Positions 33,576 to 43,652 of a stretch of 45,452 nt of DNA are shown piece after piece (position 1 is the stretch's first letter; the number at the start of each line of letters is the position of its first letter). This DNA is from an uncultured Pseudomonadota bacterium (GTDB lineage: Bacteria; Pseudomonadota; Gammaproteobacteria; Burkholderiales; Rhodocyclaceae). The position numbers were made by a program, and so were the translations under genes. Under the pieces are notes generated by a model that worked only from the letters and a program-made list of their open reading frames with translations, was not told the DNA's origin and searched no databases. Location: positions 1 through 45,452 of the forward strand of contig CAMLHL010000014.1 in assembly GCA_946479855.1 (NCBI GenBank), given 5' to 3'.

Positions 33576-36500
33576 GTGACTGATTCGCCAGGACATCGTT
33601 CCGCCTTGATTTCGCCGGACGTTCGGGTCGCGCTCTACCATCGTCTGCACTGGCTGTGGCCGATCCTCGCCCGGCCGGCGGTGGGCCGGGCATTGCGCTG
33701 GCTGGGCTGGGGCCTGTTTGCCGGCTGGCTGCTTTTTGTGGCCATCGTGCTCGCCCTGCGCTTCAGCGTGCTGCCGAGAATTGGCGACTACCGGGGCGAG
33801 ATCGAGCAGGCGGCCAGCCGGGCGATCGGGCAGCAGGTCAGGATCGGCCGGCTGGAAGCGCGCTGGGTGGGCTTGAATCCAGACCTGGTGCTCAATGATG
33901 TGGTACTCGCCGACCGTCACGGCGGAGCGGCCTTTTCCCTGAATCGTGTTGAAGGCGTCCTCTCCTGGGAAACACTGTGGCGCCTGCGCCCAACCTTGGC
34001 CCTGCTCGCCTTCGATGGTCCGGTGCTGCATGTCCGGCGTGAAGCGAACGGCAAGATTACCGTTGCCGGTGTGGCGACCGAAGGCGAAAGCGATCCGGCC
34101 TTCGCCGAATGGGTGCTTGAGCAAAAACGCATTCGCATTCGCGACGCGACCATCGTCTGGGATGACCGCTTGCGCAACGCACCGCAACTGGTGCTGGAAG
34201 ACCTGCAGTTCGCGCTGGACAACAGTGGGCGACAGCATCGCTTCGGCCTGTCGGCGGCCCCACCGGACAATCTGGCATCGCGGGTGGATATCCGCGGCGA
34301 GGTCAGGGGCGATCTGGGCGACGTGCTGGCGCATCTTTCGGGAAAGGTTTTTGTCGAGCTGGATTATGCCGATCTGGCCGGCTGGCGGACCTGGGTCGAT
34401 TACCCGGTGCATCTGCCGCAGGGGCGCGGCGCCTTGCGGATATGGGGTGATCTGGACGACGGCGCCGGCCAGGTGACGGCTGACGTGGCGCTGGAAGAGT
34501 TGCGCCTCGGCCTCGGGCGCAAGTTGCCCGAACTCGATCTGGCCAGCATGCGTGGCCGGCTGGAAGGTCGCTACAAGGCCGACGAGTGGGCCCTGGCCGG
34601 ATACAAGGTGGAGTTGCTGACCCAGGACGGGATTCGCATCGCACCGACCGATTTCCGGGTCGAATGGCGCCAGAAGCCGCAGAGCGAAGTGGTCAACGGT
34701 AATGCCAGCGCCACTTTTCTCGATCTCGCCGCGCTCGGCCGCCTGGCTGCCTACATGCCGCTGGACGCCAGAAGCCGGGAGCTTTTGCTGCAGCATCGCC
34801 CGCAGGGAAGAATTTCCGAGTTGCGCGCCAGCTGGGCTCTCGAGGGCGAATCGCTGAGGCGCTACAGCCTGAAAGCCGGTTTTCGGGAACTGGGCATCGA
34901 GGCGGGCGGCTATTTTCCCGGTGCCGGCGGCCTGTCCGGCAATATCGACCTGACCGAGAAGGGCGGTGAGCTGGATCTCGACGGTGCGACTTCGCGCCTC
35001 TCGCTGCCGGCAGTCTTCCCGGAGCCCGACATTGCGCTCGATCGCTTGAAGGCCCGGGCGACCTGGAGAAATTCAGCACCAGCGATCGATATCAAGCTGC
35101 AGAGGCTGGAGTTTTCCGGGCCGGATGCCACCGGATCGGCGCAGGGCAGCTATCGTTTTACCGGCGACGGGCCGGGCGAAATCGACCTGACGGCCAGCAT
35201 CGAACGTGCCGATGGCCGGGCCGTCTGGCGCTACATGCCGCATGCGGTTAACGCGGCTGCCCGGGACTGGATCCGGCGCGGCATCGTTGCCGGCCGGGGT
35301 TACGACGGTCGACTGATCCTCAAAGGCAATCTTCGGGATTTTCCTTTCCGCGATGGCAAGAGCGGCAAGTTCATCGTGACCGCCAAGGCGAGCGGAGCCA
35401 AGGTGGATTACGCGGCGGGGTGGCCGAGCATCGATGACATCGACGCCAGCATGACCTTCGGGGTCGGCATGAAGATCGCCGCCCACAAGGGGCGCATCTT
35501 CGGGGCCAGCCTGTCGGGGGTGACGGTCGAGATTCCCGATTTCGAGTCGCATGAGGAAATGCTGCTGGTGCGTGGTGTCGCCCAGGGAGCGACCAGCGAG
35601 TTTTTCCATTTCATCGAGCAAAGCCCGGTGGCGGAAAAGATCGATCGCTTTACGGATGGCATGAAAGCGAGTGGCAATGGCAGCTTGAATCTGGAACTCG
35701 ATATTCCGTTGCGCCATGCCCTGGATACGAAGGTGCGCGGCGACTACCGCTTCCTCAACAACCAGTTGCAGCCGCTGGCCGGCCTGCCGCCGCTGACGCA
35801 GGTCAACGGCCGCCTGTTGCTGACCGAGAATACGGTCGCGGCGCAGGATATCAGTGGCCGGGTATTTGGCGGACCGCTCAAGGTCCAGGTCAAGAGTGTC
35901 GGCGACAAGGTCGGTGTCCTGGCCAGCGGTAAAGCCAGCATTGGCGAAGTCAGCAAGCACTTTGGCTGGCCGCTGATCAATCAGCTGAGCGGCAGCGCCG
36001 ACTGGCGGGCCGATATCGCAATCCGTCGGCGCAACGCCGATGTCGTGGTCGAGTCGGACCTGCTCGGCATCAGTTCGCCACTACCCGAACCCCTGAACAA
36101 GAACGCCACGACCGCACTTCCCTTGCGCATCGAGCGCAGCGCGCCCGATGCGACGCGCGAACAATACAAAATTACTCTGGGCAAGGTGGCGCAGGGTCTG
36201 GTTGTCAGGCGTCAGGAGAATTGGGAGCGGGGCGTCTTTGCCCTCGGCGATGCCGAAGCCCGTCTGCCGGACAAGGGGCTGGCGATACGGGTTGCGGTAC
36301 CGCGCATCGACGCCGATGCCTGGAGGAATTTCCTGCCGGAGGGGGGAGCCAACGGCAATGGCAATGGCAATGGCAATGGCAATGGCAACGGTGGCTTGGC
36401 GCTCAATGTAGTGGCCTTGAGGACGCCCGCCCTCCACCTGTTTGGCCGCGATTACAATCAGGTGGATGTCAGCCTGCGGCCGCGCGACGATGGCTGGCAG

Positions 36501-37490
36501 ATCGGCCTCAATACGCGGGAAGCGGTGGGCGATCTGTTCTGGAGGAGTGCCGGTGAAGGGTGGGTCGAGGGAAATTTCAAGCGCCTGGTCATTCGTCAGG
36601 CCGGGGAGACCCGGGGGGGAGGAAGCTCTTCCTTGATCAATACTTTGCCCGGCATGAGTCTGGTGGTCGATGATTTCCAACTGGGCGAGAAGAGCCTGGG
36701 CAAGCTGGAGCTAAAGGCGCGCAATGACAAGGGGGCGTGGTACCTCGATGCGCTGAGCCTGCAGAATCCGGATGGCGGCCTGAAGGGCAAGGGTGTCTGG
36801 GTCAATAGCGGGGCGCATCAGACGCGCCTGGATTTCGAGCTGACCGCCCGGGATATCGGTAAGCTGCTCGACCGGCTGGGCTATGTCGATGCGGTTCGTC
36901 GGGGCAGTGCCAAGCTGGCCGGGGGGTTGCAGTGGAATGGGCCGCTGACCGACATTCACTATCCCTCGCTGACTGGCCAGATGACTGTCGAGGCGGAAAA
37001 GGGCCAGTTCAACAAGCTGGAGCCCGGGGTCGGCAAGCTGCTTGGTCTGATCTCCCTGCAATCGTTGCCGCGCCGGCTGACTCTGGATTTCCGCGACATT
37101 TTCAGCGACGGTCTGGCCTTCGATAGCATCGAAGGCAAGCTATCGGTAAAAAAAGGCGTCATGCGGACGACCGAACCCTTGCGCATCTCCGGCCCGGCGG
37201 CCCAGGTCGAGATGCAGGGCGAGGCCGACCTGAAGGCGGAAACGCAGGACCTGCAGGTCGTCGTCCGGCCGGAACTCGGCGGGCTGGCGGCGGTAGGGGC
37301 GGCGGCGCTGGCGCATCCGGTGATCGGGGCGGCGGCGCTGGTCGCCAATACGGTGCTGCAAAAGCCGCTCAACCGGCTGTTCAGCTACCGCTATCATGTC
37401 ACCGGCACCTGGGACGATCCGAAGGTCGACAAGGCCGGGGAGTCGTCGCAGGAAGTCAAACCGAAACCGGAAGAGGAGAGCAAGCCGTGA
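33576..37490 (+). CDS. yhdP: YhdP-family AsmA-like envelope protein
   Basis: This is a very large, 1304-residue protein of the YhdP/AsmA-like group, thought to bridge the periplasm and help move phospholipids to the outer membrane. One N-terminal membrane helix (about 45-65, LGWGLFAGWLLFVAIVLALR) is followed by a long periplasmic beta-rich body with DUF3971-like content and a C-terminal AsmA-type part (GVMRTTEPLRISGPAAQVEMQG, QDLQVVVRPELGGLA). The end is rich in Lys, Glu and Pro. Length is close to E. coli YhdP (1266). The start is uncertain: GTG 33576 is used, with a weak ribosome binding site. A run of Asn-Gly dipeptides is encoded by the tandem repeat at 36354-36389. The stop overlaps the nitrilase gene start (GTGA). 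Confidence 0.92.
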   Translation: MTDSPGHRSALISPDVRVALYHRLHWLWPILARPAVGRALRWLGWGLFAGWLLFVAIVLALRFSVLPRIGDYRGEIEQAASRAIGQQVRIGRLEARWVGLNPDLVLNDVVLADRHGGAAFSLNRVEGVLSWETLWRLRPTLALLAFDGPVLHVRREANGKITVAGVATEGESDPAFAEWVLEQKRIRIRDATIVWDDRLRNAPQLVLEDLQFALDNSGRQHRFGLSAAPPDNLASRVDIRGEVRGDLGDVLAHLSGKVFVELDYADLAGWRTWVDYPVHLPQGRGALRIWGDLDDGAGQVTADVALEELRLGLGRKLPELDLASMRGRLEGRYKADEWALAGYKVELLTQDGIRIAPTDFRVEWRQKPQSEVVNGNASATFLDLAALGRLAAYMPLDARSRELLLQHRPQGRISELRASWALEGESLRRYSLKAGFRELGIEAGGYFPGAGGLSGNIDLTEKGGELDLDGATSRLSLPAVFPEPDIALDRLKARATWRNSAPAIDIKLQRLEFSGPDATGSAQGSYRFTGDGPGEIDLTASIERADGRAVWRYMPHAVNAAARDWIRRGIVAGRGYDGRLILKGNLRDFPFRDGKSGKFIVTAKASGAKVDYAAGWPSIDDIDASMTFGVGMKIAAHKGRIFGASLSGVTVEIPDFESHEEMLLVRGVAQGATSEFFHFIEQSPVAEKIDRFTDGMKASGNGSLNLELDIPLRHALDTKVRGDYRFLNNQLQPLAGLPPLTQVNGRLLLTENTVAAQDISGRVFGGPLKVQVKSVGDKVGVLASGKASIGEVSKHFGWPLINQLSGSADWRADIAIRRRNADVVVESDLLGISSPLPEPLNKNATTALPLRIERSAPDATREQYKITLGKVAQGLVVRRQENWERGVFALGDAEARLPDKGLAIRVAVPRIDADAWRNFLPEGGANGNGNGNGNGNGNGGLALNVVALRTPALHLFGRDYNQVDVSLRPRDDGWQIGLNTREAVGDLFWRSAGEGWVEGNFKRLVIRQAGETRGGGSSSLINTLPGMSLVVDDFQLGEKSLGKLELKARNDKGAWYLDALSLQNPDGGLKGKGVWVNSGAHQTRLDFELTARDIGKLLDRLGYVDAVRRGSAKLAGGLQWNGPLTDIHYPSLTGQMTVEAEKGQFNKLEPGVGKLLGLISLQSLPRRLTLDFRDIFSDGLAFDSIEGKLSVKKGVMRTTEPLRISGPAAQVEMQGEADLKAETQDLQVVVRPELGGLAAVGAAALAHPVIGAAALVANTVLQKPLNRLFSYRYHVTGTWDDPKVDKAGESSQEVKPKPEEESKP
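36354..36389 (+). repeat. Hexanucleotide tandem repeat (GGCAAT) inside yhdP
   Basis: Five perfect GGCAAT units plus a sixth GGCAAC unit encode a Gly-Asn run near residues 927-938 of YhdP. Because the unit is 6 bases, gain or loss of copies keeps the frame and only changes the length of a flexible linker. Confidence 0.95.
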
Positions 37491-38296
37491 GCAACCAGAA
37501 TTGCCGCATCGCCGCCTTGCAGATGGTCTCCGGGCCGCGTGTCGCCGACAATCTGGCGATGGCGGGCCGGCTGGTCGCCGAGGCGGTGGATCAGGGGGCG
37601 CAATTGCTCGTCCTGCCTGAATATTTCCCGATCATCGGCGCCCTCGATGCCGACCGCGTGCGTGCCAGCGAGGACTTCGGCCGTGGGCCGATTCAGGACT
37701 GGCTGGCCGAGACTGCACAACGCCATGGTATCTGGCTTTTTGCTGGTTCTCTCCCGTTGACCGCAGGCAATCCGGACAAGATGCGCAATGCCAGCCTGGC
37801 CTACAATCCGGCCGGTGACTGCGTCGGACGCTACGACAAGGTGCACCTGTTCGGCTTCCGAAAAGGCGACGAAGCCTACGACGAGGCCGCCTTCATCGAG
37901 CCGGGCAGCCAGCTGGTTGCGGTCGATACGCCATTCGGCAAGGTCGCCCTGTCGATCTGCTACGATCTGCGCTTTCCCGAGTTGTACCGGGCGCTGGCGC
38001 CGGTCGACCTGATCCTGGTGCCGGCCGCCTTCACCGAAACGACCGGCCGGGCGCACTGGGAAATCCTGCTGCGCGCCCGGGCCATCGAGAACCAGTGTTA
38101 TCTTCTCGCTGTCGGACAGGGCGGGCGCCATGAAAACGGCCGCCTGACCCACGGCAACAGCATGATCATCGACCCCTGGGGCGAGATTCTCGACCGCAAG
38201 CTGAAGGGGCCGGGCGTCGTCATCGCCGACCTCGATCACCAGCGTATCGCCGAAATTCGCGAGAGCCTGCCGGCCCTCGCCCACCGCAAACTTTGA
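37487..38296 (+). CDS. Nitrilase-superfamily carbon-nitrogen hydrolase, probable deaminated-glutathione amidase
   Basis: This is a 269-residue cytosolic amidase. The catalytic triad is visible: Glu45 in VLPEYFP, Lys118 in YDKVHLFGF and Cys158 in [13 protein letters not shown]. The pattern and length resemble the Nit1/YbeM group, which repairs deaminated glutathione. Other C-N hydrolases share the triad, so substrate assignment is moderate. The GTG start at 37487 overlaps the yhdP stop as GTGA, and the gene ends 10 bases before tldD. The yhdP-nitrilase-tldD order is familiar in betaproteobacteria. Confidence 0.9.
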   Translation: MSNQNCRIAALQMVSGPRVADNLAMAGRLVAEAVDQGAQLLVLPEYFPIIGALDADRVRASEDFGRGPIQDWLAETAQRHGIWLFAGSLPLTAGNPDKMRNASLAYNPAGDCVGRYDKVHLFGFRKGDEAYDEAAFIEPGSQLVAVDTPFGKVALSICYDLRFPELYRALAPVDLILVPAAFTETTGRAHWEILLRARAIENQCYLLAVGQGGRHENGRLTHGNSMIIDPWGEILDRKLKGPGVVIADLDHQRIAEIRESLPALAHRKL

Positions 38297-38306
38297 TGGA
38301 GTTTCA

Positions 38307-39752
38307 ATGAATCCGAACAGCGCACTGGCGCAAGCCGAATCCCTGCTGCTGGCCCCCTTTTCCCTGACCGAGGGCGATCTGTCGCGGACCTTCGGCCAGA
38401 TCCTGACGCACCAGGTCGATTACGCCGACCTCTATTTCCAGTATTCGCGCTCCGAGGCCTGGAGCCTGGACGAGGGTATCGTCAAGTCAGGCAGCTTCAA
38501 CATCGACCAGGGGGTCGGCGTGCGCGCCATCTCCGGTGAAAAGACGGCCTTTGCCTACTCCGATGACATCAGTTCGCAGGCTCTCGGCGATGCCGCCACG
38601 GCGGTGCGGGCGATCGCCGCGGCCGGGCAGAGCGGCAAGCTGCCGCACCTGAAACACGGCGCAGCGGCCCGTCAGCTCTACGTGCCGCACGATCCCATCG
38701 CTTCGCTGCCGGCCGACGCCAAGGTCATGTTGCTGGAGCGCCTGGAAGGCTTCGCCCGTGCCCTCGATCCGCGGGTCATGCAGGTCATGGCTTCGCTGGC
38801 CGGCGAATACGAGGTGATCCTGGTCGCCGGTTCGGACGGCCGGCTGGCTGCCGACATCCGGCCGCTGGTGCGTTGTTCGGTCTCGGTCATCGTCGAGGAA
38901 AACGGCAAGCGCGAACAGGGGGGCGCCGGCGGCGGCGGCCGTTTCGACTTCGGCTATTTTGACGACGAAATCCTCCAGCGCTACGCCAAGGAAGCCGTCC
39001 ATCAGGCAATCACCAACCTGCATGCCGACCCGGCGCCGGCCGGGCAGATGACGGTCGTCCTCGCTTCCGGCTGGCCGGGCATCCTGCTCCACGAGGCGGT
39101 CGGCCACGGGCTGGAGGGCGACTTCAACCGCAAGGGTAGTTCGGCCTTCAGCGGCCGCCTCGGCCAGCGCGTCGCGGCCGAGGGCGTCACTGTGATCGAC
39201 GACGGCACCATCGCCGACCGGCGCGGCTCGCTGAACATCGACGATGAAGGCAATACCACGCAACGCACCGTGCTGATCGAGGACGGCATCCTCAAGGGCT
39301 ACATGCAGGACAGCCTGAATGCTCGCCTGATGGGTGTTGCGCCGACCGGCAACGGCCGCCGCGAATCCTTCGCCCATCTGCCGCTGCCGCGCATGACCAA
39401 TACCATGATGCTGGCTGGCGAGCATGATCCGCAGGAAATCATCCAGTCGGTCAAGAAGGGCATTTACGCGGCCAACTTCGGTGGGGGGCAGGTCGATATC
39501 ACCAGCGGCAAGTTCGTCTTCTCGATGAGCGAGGCCTATCTGATCGAGGACGGCAAGGTGACGCGGCCAATCAAGGGGGCGACGCTGATCGGCAACGGGC
39601 CGGATGCACTGACCCGCGTCTCGATGATCGGCAACGACCTCAGGCTCGACCCGGGTGTCGGCACCTGCGGCAAGGATGGTCAGAGCGTGCCGGTTGGCGT
39701 CGGTCAGCCGACCCTGCGTATCGATGGACTGACGGTAGGTGGTACTGCATAA
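38307..39752 (+). CDS. tldD: Metalloprotease TldD
   Basis: This is a 481-residue subunit of the TldD/TldE (PmbA) zinc protease, which trims unfolded peptides and matures microcin B17 or CcdA in E. coli. The HExxxH zinc site is [11 protein letters not shown] (His262, His267). Further family signatures are [50 protein letters not shown] and the C-terminal [20 protein letters not shown]. Length matches E. coli TldD (481). The partner tldE/pmbA is not in the window. The ATG has GGAG upstream. Confidence 0.97.
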   Translation: MNPNSALAQAESLLLAPFSLTEGDLSRTFGQILTHQVDYADLYFQYSRSEAWSLDEGIVKSGSFNIDQGVGVRAISGEKTAFAYSDDISSQALGDAATAVRAIAAAGQSGKLPHLKHGAAARQLYVPHDPIASLPADAKVMLLERLEGFARALDPRVMQVMASLAGEYEVILVAGSDGRLAADIRPLVRCSVSVIVEENGKREQGGAGGGGRFDFGYFDDEILQRYAKEAVHQAITNLHADPAPAGQMTVVLASGWPGILLHEAVGHGLEGDFNRKGSSAFSGRLGQRVAAEGVTVIDDGTIADRRGSLNIDDEGNTTQRTVLIEDGILKGYMQDSLNARLMGVAPTGNGRRESFAHLPLPRMTNTMMLAGEHDPQEIIQSVKKGIYAANFGGGQVDITSGKFVFSMSEAYLIEDGKVTRPIKGATLIGNGPDALTRVSMIGNDLRLDPGVGTCGKDGQSVPVGVGQPTLRIDGLTVGGTA

Positions 39753-39783
39753 TAACTAGTTCCTTGGGATGGGAGGGGTTTTG

Positions 39784-40404
39784 ATGCGAGCATTTTTTGC
39801 AGTGGTCGGTTTTCTGGCGGCGAGCGCCTCGGCATTAGCCCAAACCTTGCCGCAGGATCGTCTGAAGGCGGTTCAGGGGGATCCGCTGGCCCTCAAGTCT
39901 GCGGTCGAGGCGGGCAAGAAGGCAGCTTTTTTCTGCGCCAATTGCCATGGTGAAGAGGGCGTCAGCAAAACGCCGGAGGTGCCGAACCTGGCCGGCCAAA
40001 ACCCGGCCTACCTGCTCGAACAAATTCGCAAATTCGGTAGCGGCGAGCGCAAGGATCAGTTCATGCAAGGGCTGATCAAGGTGCTCAAGGACGAGGAGCG
40101 CGTCCAGATCGCGCTGTTCTATGCCAGTCTGCCGGTTATTCCGTCGCGTGCCGATGCGACGAAGGTGGCGCACGGCAAGGAATTGTTTGCCAAGTTGTGC
40201 GTTCGTTGCCATGGGGAGCTGGCGCGGGGCCATGATCTATATCCGCGTATCGCTTCGCAGAAGCTTTCTTATCTGCAGTCTTCCATCACGCGCTACCGCG
40301 ACAACACCGGCATCCGCAACAATCCGCTGATGACCATCGCCACGGCGACGCTGAAAAACGAAGATATCGCTGCGGTTGCCAGCTATCTGGCGCAATTGCC
40401 CTGA
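39784..40404 (+). CDS. Diheme cytochrome c (c4-like), periplasmic
   Basis: This is a 206-residue exported protein with signal peptide MRAFFAVVGFLAASASALAQ. It has two class I cytochrome c domains, each with one heme site: CANCHG near residue 52 and CVRCHG near residue 140. Candidate distal Met ligands are in DQFMQGL and NPLMTIA. The tandem layout is that of cytochrome c4, an electron carrier toward terminal oxidases. I chose ATG 39784, which has GGGAGGGG upstream and sits right at the signal peptide. An upstream ATG at 39769 would add five residues. It precedes the PilJ-N protein gene by about 100 bases. Confidence 0.92.
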   Translation: MRAFFAVVGFLAASASALAQTLPQDRLKAVQGDPLALKSAVEAGKKAAFFCANCHGEEGVSKTPEVPNLAGQNPAYLLEQIRKFGSGERKDQFMQGLIKVLKDEERVQIALFYASLPVIPSRADATKVAHGKELFAKLCVRCHGELARGHDLYPRIASQKLSYLQSSITRYRDNTGIRNNPLMTIATATLKNEDIAAVASYLAQLP

Positions 40405-40508
40405 GCGACGAATTGATGTTCGCCTGGCATTGTTGATTCGTATCATGGTTCCCCGGCTGCCCGGCGGCTATCTTGCCCCGCTCAAGTCCACTTGCCACCG
40501 GGGGTTCC

Positions 40509-41291
40509 GTGAAGTCCATACTCAGCTCCATCATTGCGTTGCTGCTTGCCTTGGCTGTGGTTGATGCACAGGCCCAGATCAGCGATCCCAACGTCGCAGT
40601 TAACAAGGCCGGTCGCCAGCGGATGTTGTCGCAGCGCATCGCCAAGGCCTATTTTCAAATTGGCCAGCAAATTGATGTCGACCGTAGCAAGAAAGTGCTG
40701 GACGCCTCCGTCGCCGTATTCGACCGCCAACTGGTCGAGTTGAAGAATTACGCACCGACCCCGGAAATCAAGGCAACCTACCTGAAGCTGGAAACGGCTT
40801 GGCTGGCCTATAAGGATCTGTTGCTCGGCGCTTCGCCATCCGCGGACAATGGCCGCAAGGTGCTGGCGCTCTCCGAGGATGTGCTGGCGCTGGCCCATCA
40901 GGGAACCGTGCAACTGGAAAAGCAGTCGTCCACGGTGGCGGCTCGGCTGGTCAATATCTCCGGTCGCCAGCGCATGCTGTCACAACGCATGGCCAAGTTC
41001 TACCAGGCGCGAGCCTGGGGGATTGCCGACGACAAGAGTGCCGTCAATCTCGACCAGGCCCGCAAGGAATTTTCCGATGCCTTGCAGGAACTGGTTTCGG
41101 CGCCGGCCAATACGCCGCAGGTCAAGGACAGCCTCGAACTTGTCAAACAGCAGTGGTTCTTCTTCGAGAATGCGCTGCACCAGAAAAGCGGTGCCGACAA
41201 GCGGCCGCAGCTGGCCGTGGCGACCACCAGCGAGCGCATTCTGGAAGAAATGGAAGGCGTCGTCGGGCTCTACGAGAAATTGCCGAAGTAG
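40509..41291 (+). CDS. Periplasmic protein with two PilJ-N-type (NarX-like) sensor domains
   Basis: This is a 260-residue exported, mainly helical protein. The signal peptide is VKSILSSIIALLLALAVVDAQA. Two copies of the type IV pili methyl-accepting transducer N-terminal domain are marked by GRQRMLSQRIAK (35-46) and GRQRMLSQRMAK (152-163), each starting a four-helix bundle. This motif resembles the ligand-binding P-box of NarX-type nitrate sensors. There is no membrane anchor after the signal and no signalling output domain, so it would be a free periplasmic binding protein. I prefer GTG 40509 with GGGGG upstream, because it begins directly at the signal peptide. An ATG at 40473 is possible. 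The ligand is unknown. Confidence 0.85.
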   Translation: MKSILSSIIALLLALAVVDAQAQISDPNVAVNKAGRQRMLSQRIAKAYFQIGQQIDVDRSKKVLDASVAVFDRQLVELKNYAPTPEIKATYLKLETAWLAYKDLLLGASPSADNGRKVLALSEDVLALAHQGTVQLEKQSSTVAARLVNISGRQRMLSQRMAKFYQARAWGIADDKSAVNLDQARKEFSDALQELVSAPANTPQVKDSLELVKQQWFFFENALHQKSGADKRPQLAVATTSERILEEMEGVVGLYEKLPK

Positions 41292-41567
41292 ATCGGCGGG
41301 GGGCGATTCCCGATAAGGGGGTGGAGCCGTTCCGGCAAGTTGGCCGCCGGGGAGATGGTGGCCCCCGAGCCAGCAGAAACGGGTTGCAAGGCGATGTTGG
41401 CCAATGCGGCTGTTCTTCTGGCAATTGGGCTTGCCCCGGGCGATCCGCCGACATCGCTGGCGGACATTGGCCTTGCGATCGAATGCTCTCCTTCCGACGG
41501 CGCACCGTCGCCTGCATGCTCGGGAAAATTATTGGCTGGCGCCCGGGTGGCGGCCCGGGGGCTGTGC
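41292..41567. other. Intergenic region before the SRP RNA gene
   Basis: About 276 bases with no gene I can support. Short open frames exist on both strands, but their products have no recognisable motif and no good ribosome binding site. Several GC-rich inverted repeats such as CCCGGG near 41542 and GCCCGGG near 41554 occur next to the ffs promoter. Confidence 0.5.
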
Positions 41568-41573
41568 TAGAAT
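41565..41573 (+). promoter_or_regulatory. Extended -10 promoter of the SRP RNA gene
   Basis: TGCTAGAAT is an extended -10 element (TGn plus TAGAAT at 41568-41573) placed 7 bases before the predicted 5' end of the SRP RNA. No clear -35 is visible, which an extended -10 can tolerate. Confidence 0.6.
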
Positions 41574-41580
41574 CCGTTCC

Positions 41581-41676
41581 GGCGGGTCTCCCCGCATTGC
41601 AGGGTGGTGAATCTGGTCAGGTCCGGAAGGAAGCAGCCACAGCCATTTACTGCAAGTGCCGGGGGTTAGGCTCGCC
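41581..41676 (+). ncRNA. ffs: Signal recognition particle RNA, small bacterial type (4.5S)
   Basis: The conserved SRP domain IV core GGTCAGGTCCGGAAGGAAGC begins near 41616, with the GGAA tetraloop and the asymmetric loop that binds Ffh. The ends pair (GGCGGGTCT at 41581 with AGGCTCGCC ending at 41676), giving a hairpin RNA of about 96 bases. It lies 30 bases upstream of dnaX, a common order in proteobacteria. The exact ends are estimated from the pairing. Confidence 0.95.
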
Positions 41677-41706
41677 ACTTTCATTTTCTGCATTGGTGTG
41701 GAGCGC

Positions 41707-43311
41707 ATGAGTTATCAGGTTCTTGCGCGCAAGTGGCGGCCGCGCAATTTTTCTACGCTGGTTGGGCAGGAACACGTCGTCCGTGCTTTGACGCATGCCC
41801 TTTCGGAACAGCGCCTGCATCATGCCTACCTGTTTACCGGCACTCGCGGGGTCGGAAAGACCACGCTGGCCCGGATTCTTGCCAAATCGCTAAATTGTGA
41901 ATCGGGGATTACCGCAACGCCTTGCGGTACCTGCTCAGCGTGTCAGGAAATCGATAGCGGCCGTTTCGTGGATCTGCTTGAAGTCGATGCCGCGACCAAT
42001 ACTCGCGTCGACGAAATGAGGCAGTTGCTCGAGAACGCCGTCTATGCGCCGACCCGCGGCCGCTTCAAGGTTTACGTGATTGACGAAGTGCACATGCTTT
42101 CGAATTCGGCATTCAATGCGATGCTGAAAACCCTGGAGGAGCCGCCGGAGCATGTAAAGTTCATTTTGGCCACGACTGATCCGCAGAAGATCCCGGTGAC
42201 GGTCCTGTCGCGTTGCCTGCAGTTCAATCTGAAGCAGATGCCCGCCGTGGCGATCACCGGCCATCTCGCCCACATTCTCCAGGCCGAGGGGATTCCGTTC
42301 GATCAGGCGGCTCTTGCGCTGGTCGCTCGCTCTGCCGCAGGCAGCATGCGCGATGCGCTGTCGCTGCTGGATCAGGCTATCGCCCATGGCGCGGGCAAGG
42401 TCGAGGAGTCCCAGGTGCGCAGCATGCTGGGGTCTGTCGACCAGGATTATCTTTTCACCATTCTCGAGGCGCTGCAGGCCGCCGATGCCCCGGCATTGAT
42501 GCAGGTGACCGCAGACCTGGCCATTCGTAGCCTTTCGTTTTCGGCGGCCCTTCAGGATCTTGGTGCGTTGTTGACGCGCCTTCAGATCGCCCAGTGCGTG
42601 CCTGGCGTGATCGATGAAGATGAGCCGGAGAGGGCCCGCTTGATGGCCTTGGCCGCTGGATTTTCCCCTGAGTACGTGCAGTTGGCCTACCAGATTGTCA
42701 ACGTTGGGCGCAGCGAGTTGGCGGCAGCGCCCGATGAGTATGCCGGTTTTGTCATGACTCTGCTCCGCCTGCATACTTTTCGGCCGAGCAGCGTTGCTGA
42801 CGTTGTCGGTGCCGCGGCCCCACGCCATCGGCCGGCAGCCGGGGGGCAAAAATCGCCGCCGCCCGCGCCGGTTGCGCCGCTCCGGACAGAGCCGGCCAGG
42901 GCGCCGGCTATACCTTCGCCGGCAGCCGATGGCGAGGCGAGCTGGCATCAGATCGTTGCCTCGTTGTCACTGACGGGGCTGGCCAGGGAGTTGGCGCAGA
43001 ACTGCGAGTTGAGGCAGTTGAGCGAGCATCAGTGTTTGCTGCGCCTGGCGCCTGCGCAGGGGCATCTACAGATGAAACCCGGGCCGGACAGGCTTCAGCA
43101 GGCCCTGAGCGAACATTTCGGCCGTCCGCTGCAACTGCGCATCGAATTGGCGCAGAACGAAACCGACACGCCGGCGGCGACGGTCGGTCGTCAGCGTCAG
43201 GAGCAGCAGGAGCGAGCCGCTGCTGCGATCGCTCAGGATACGTTTGTCCGCGACGTCATCGAGTCCTTCGATGCATCCGTCGTTGAATCTTCAATTAAAC
43301 CCATCATCTAA
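41707..43311 (+). CDS. dnaX: DNA polymerase III subunits gamma/tau
   Basis: This is a 534-residue clamp-loader ATPase that loads the beta clamp and couples polymerase to helicase. The start [21 protein letters not shown] is typical. Walker A is GTRGVGKTT. The zinc-binding cysteines are in [19 protein letters not shown]. Walker B is [10 protein letters not shown], and sensor 1 is [20 protein letters not shown] Pro/Ala-rich linker (about 380-420) leads to the tau C-terminal domain. It is shorter than E. coli tau (643). No A AAA AAG slippery heptamer was seen, so a separate gamma form by frameshifting is not supported. ATG 41707 is chosen on family grounds. Confidence 0.96.
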   Translation: MSYQVLARKWRPRNFSTLVGQEHVVRALTHALSEQRLHHAYLFTGTRGVGKTTLARILAKSLNCESGITATPCGTCSACQEIDSGRFVDLLEVDAATNTRVDEMRQLLENAVYAPTRGRFKVYVIDEVHMLSNSAFNAMLKTLEEPPEHVKFILATTDPQKIPVTVLSRCLQFNLKQMPAVAITGHLAHILQAEGIPFDQAALALVARSAAGSMRDALSLLDQAIAHGAGKVEESQVRSMLGSVDQDYLFTILEALQAADAPALMQVTADLAIRSLSFSAALQDLGALLTRLQIAQCVPGVIDEDEPERARLMALAAGFSPEYVQLAYQIVNVGRSELAAAPDEYAGFVMTLLRLHTFRPSSVADVVGAAAPRHRPAAGGQKSPPPAPVAPLRTEPARAPAIPSPAADGEASWHQIVASLSLTGLARELAQNCELRQLSEHQCLLRLAPAQGHLQMKPGPDRLQQALSEHFGRPLQLRIELAQNETDTPAATVGRQRQEQQERAAAAIAQDTFVRDVIESFDASVVESSIKPII

Positions 43312-43324
43312 CGGAGAAATTGGC

Positions 43325-43648
43325 ATGATGAAAGGTGGTTTGGCTGGTCTGATGAAGCAGGCTCAGGCGATGCAGGAGAACATGAAAAAGGCGCAGGAGC
43401 AGCTGGCGCAGCTTGAGGTCGAGGGGCTGGCCGGGGCCGGGATGGTTAAGGTTTTGATGACTTGCGCCCACGAAGTGCGTCGGGTCAGTATCGATCCGTC
43501 GGTGATGGATGACCGGGAGATGCTGGAGGATCTCGTCGCCGCCGCGCTCAATGATGCGGTCCGCCGCGGCGAGGCGTTGAGTCAGGAGAAGATGTCGGGC
43601 TTTACCTCCGGCCTCAATCTGCCCCCGGGTTTCAAGCTGCCGTTCTGA
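43325..43648 (+). CDS. ybaB: YbaB/EbfC nucleoid-associated protein
   Basis: This is a 107-residue DNA-binding protein of the YbaB/EbfC family, a dimer with a tweezer-like fold. It shows the N-terminal [20 protein letters not shown] helix, the central [16 protein letters not shown] strand region, SIDPSVM and the helix [24 protein letters not shown] precedes ATG 43325. It lies between dnaX and recR, the usual order, with only a few bases on each side. Confidence 0.96.
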   Translation: MMKGGLAGLMKQAQAMQENMKKAQEQLAQLEVEGLAGAGMVKVLMTCAHEVRRVSIDPSVMDDREMLEDLVAAALNDAVRRGEALSQEKMSGFTSGLNLPPGFKLPF

Positions 43649-43652
43649 GTCA

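Noticed and set aside
41340..41570. A 76-codon open frame between the PilJ-N gene and ffs
   Set aside because: No good ribosome binding site, no recognisable motif, and it runs into the ffs promoter; likely chance in GC-rich DNA.
42840..42860. Possible dnaX frameshift site at the GGGGGGC-AAAAAT stretch
   Set aside because: It is not an A AAA AAG heptamer and is not followed by a clear stem-loop with a short alternative frame, so a gamma product by slippage is unsupported.
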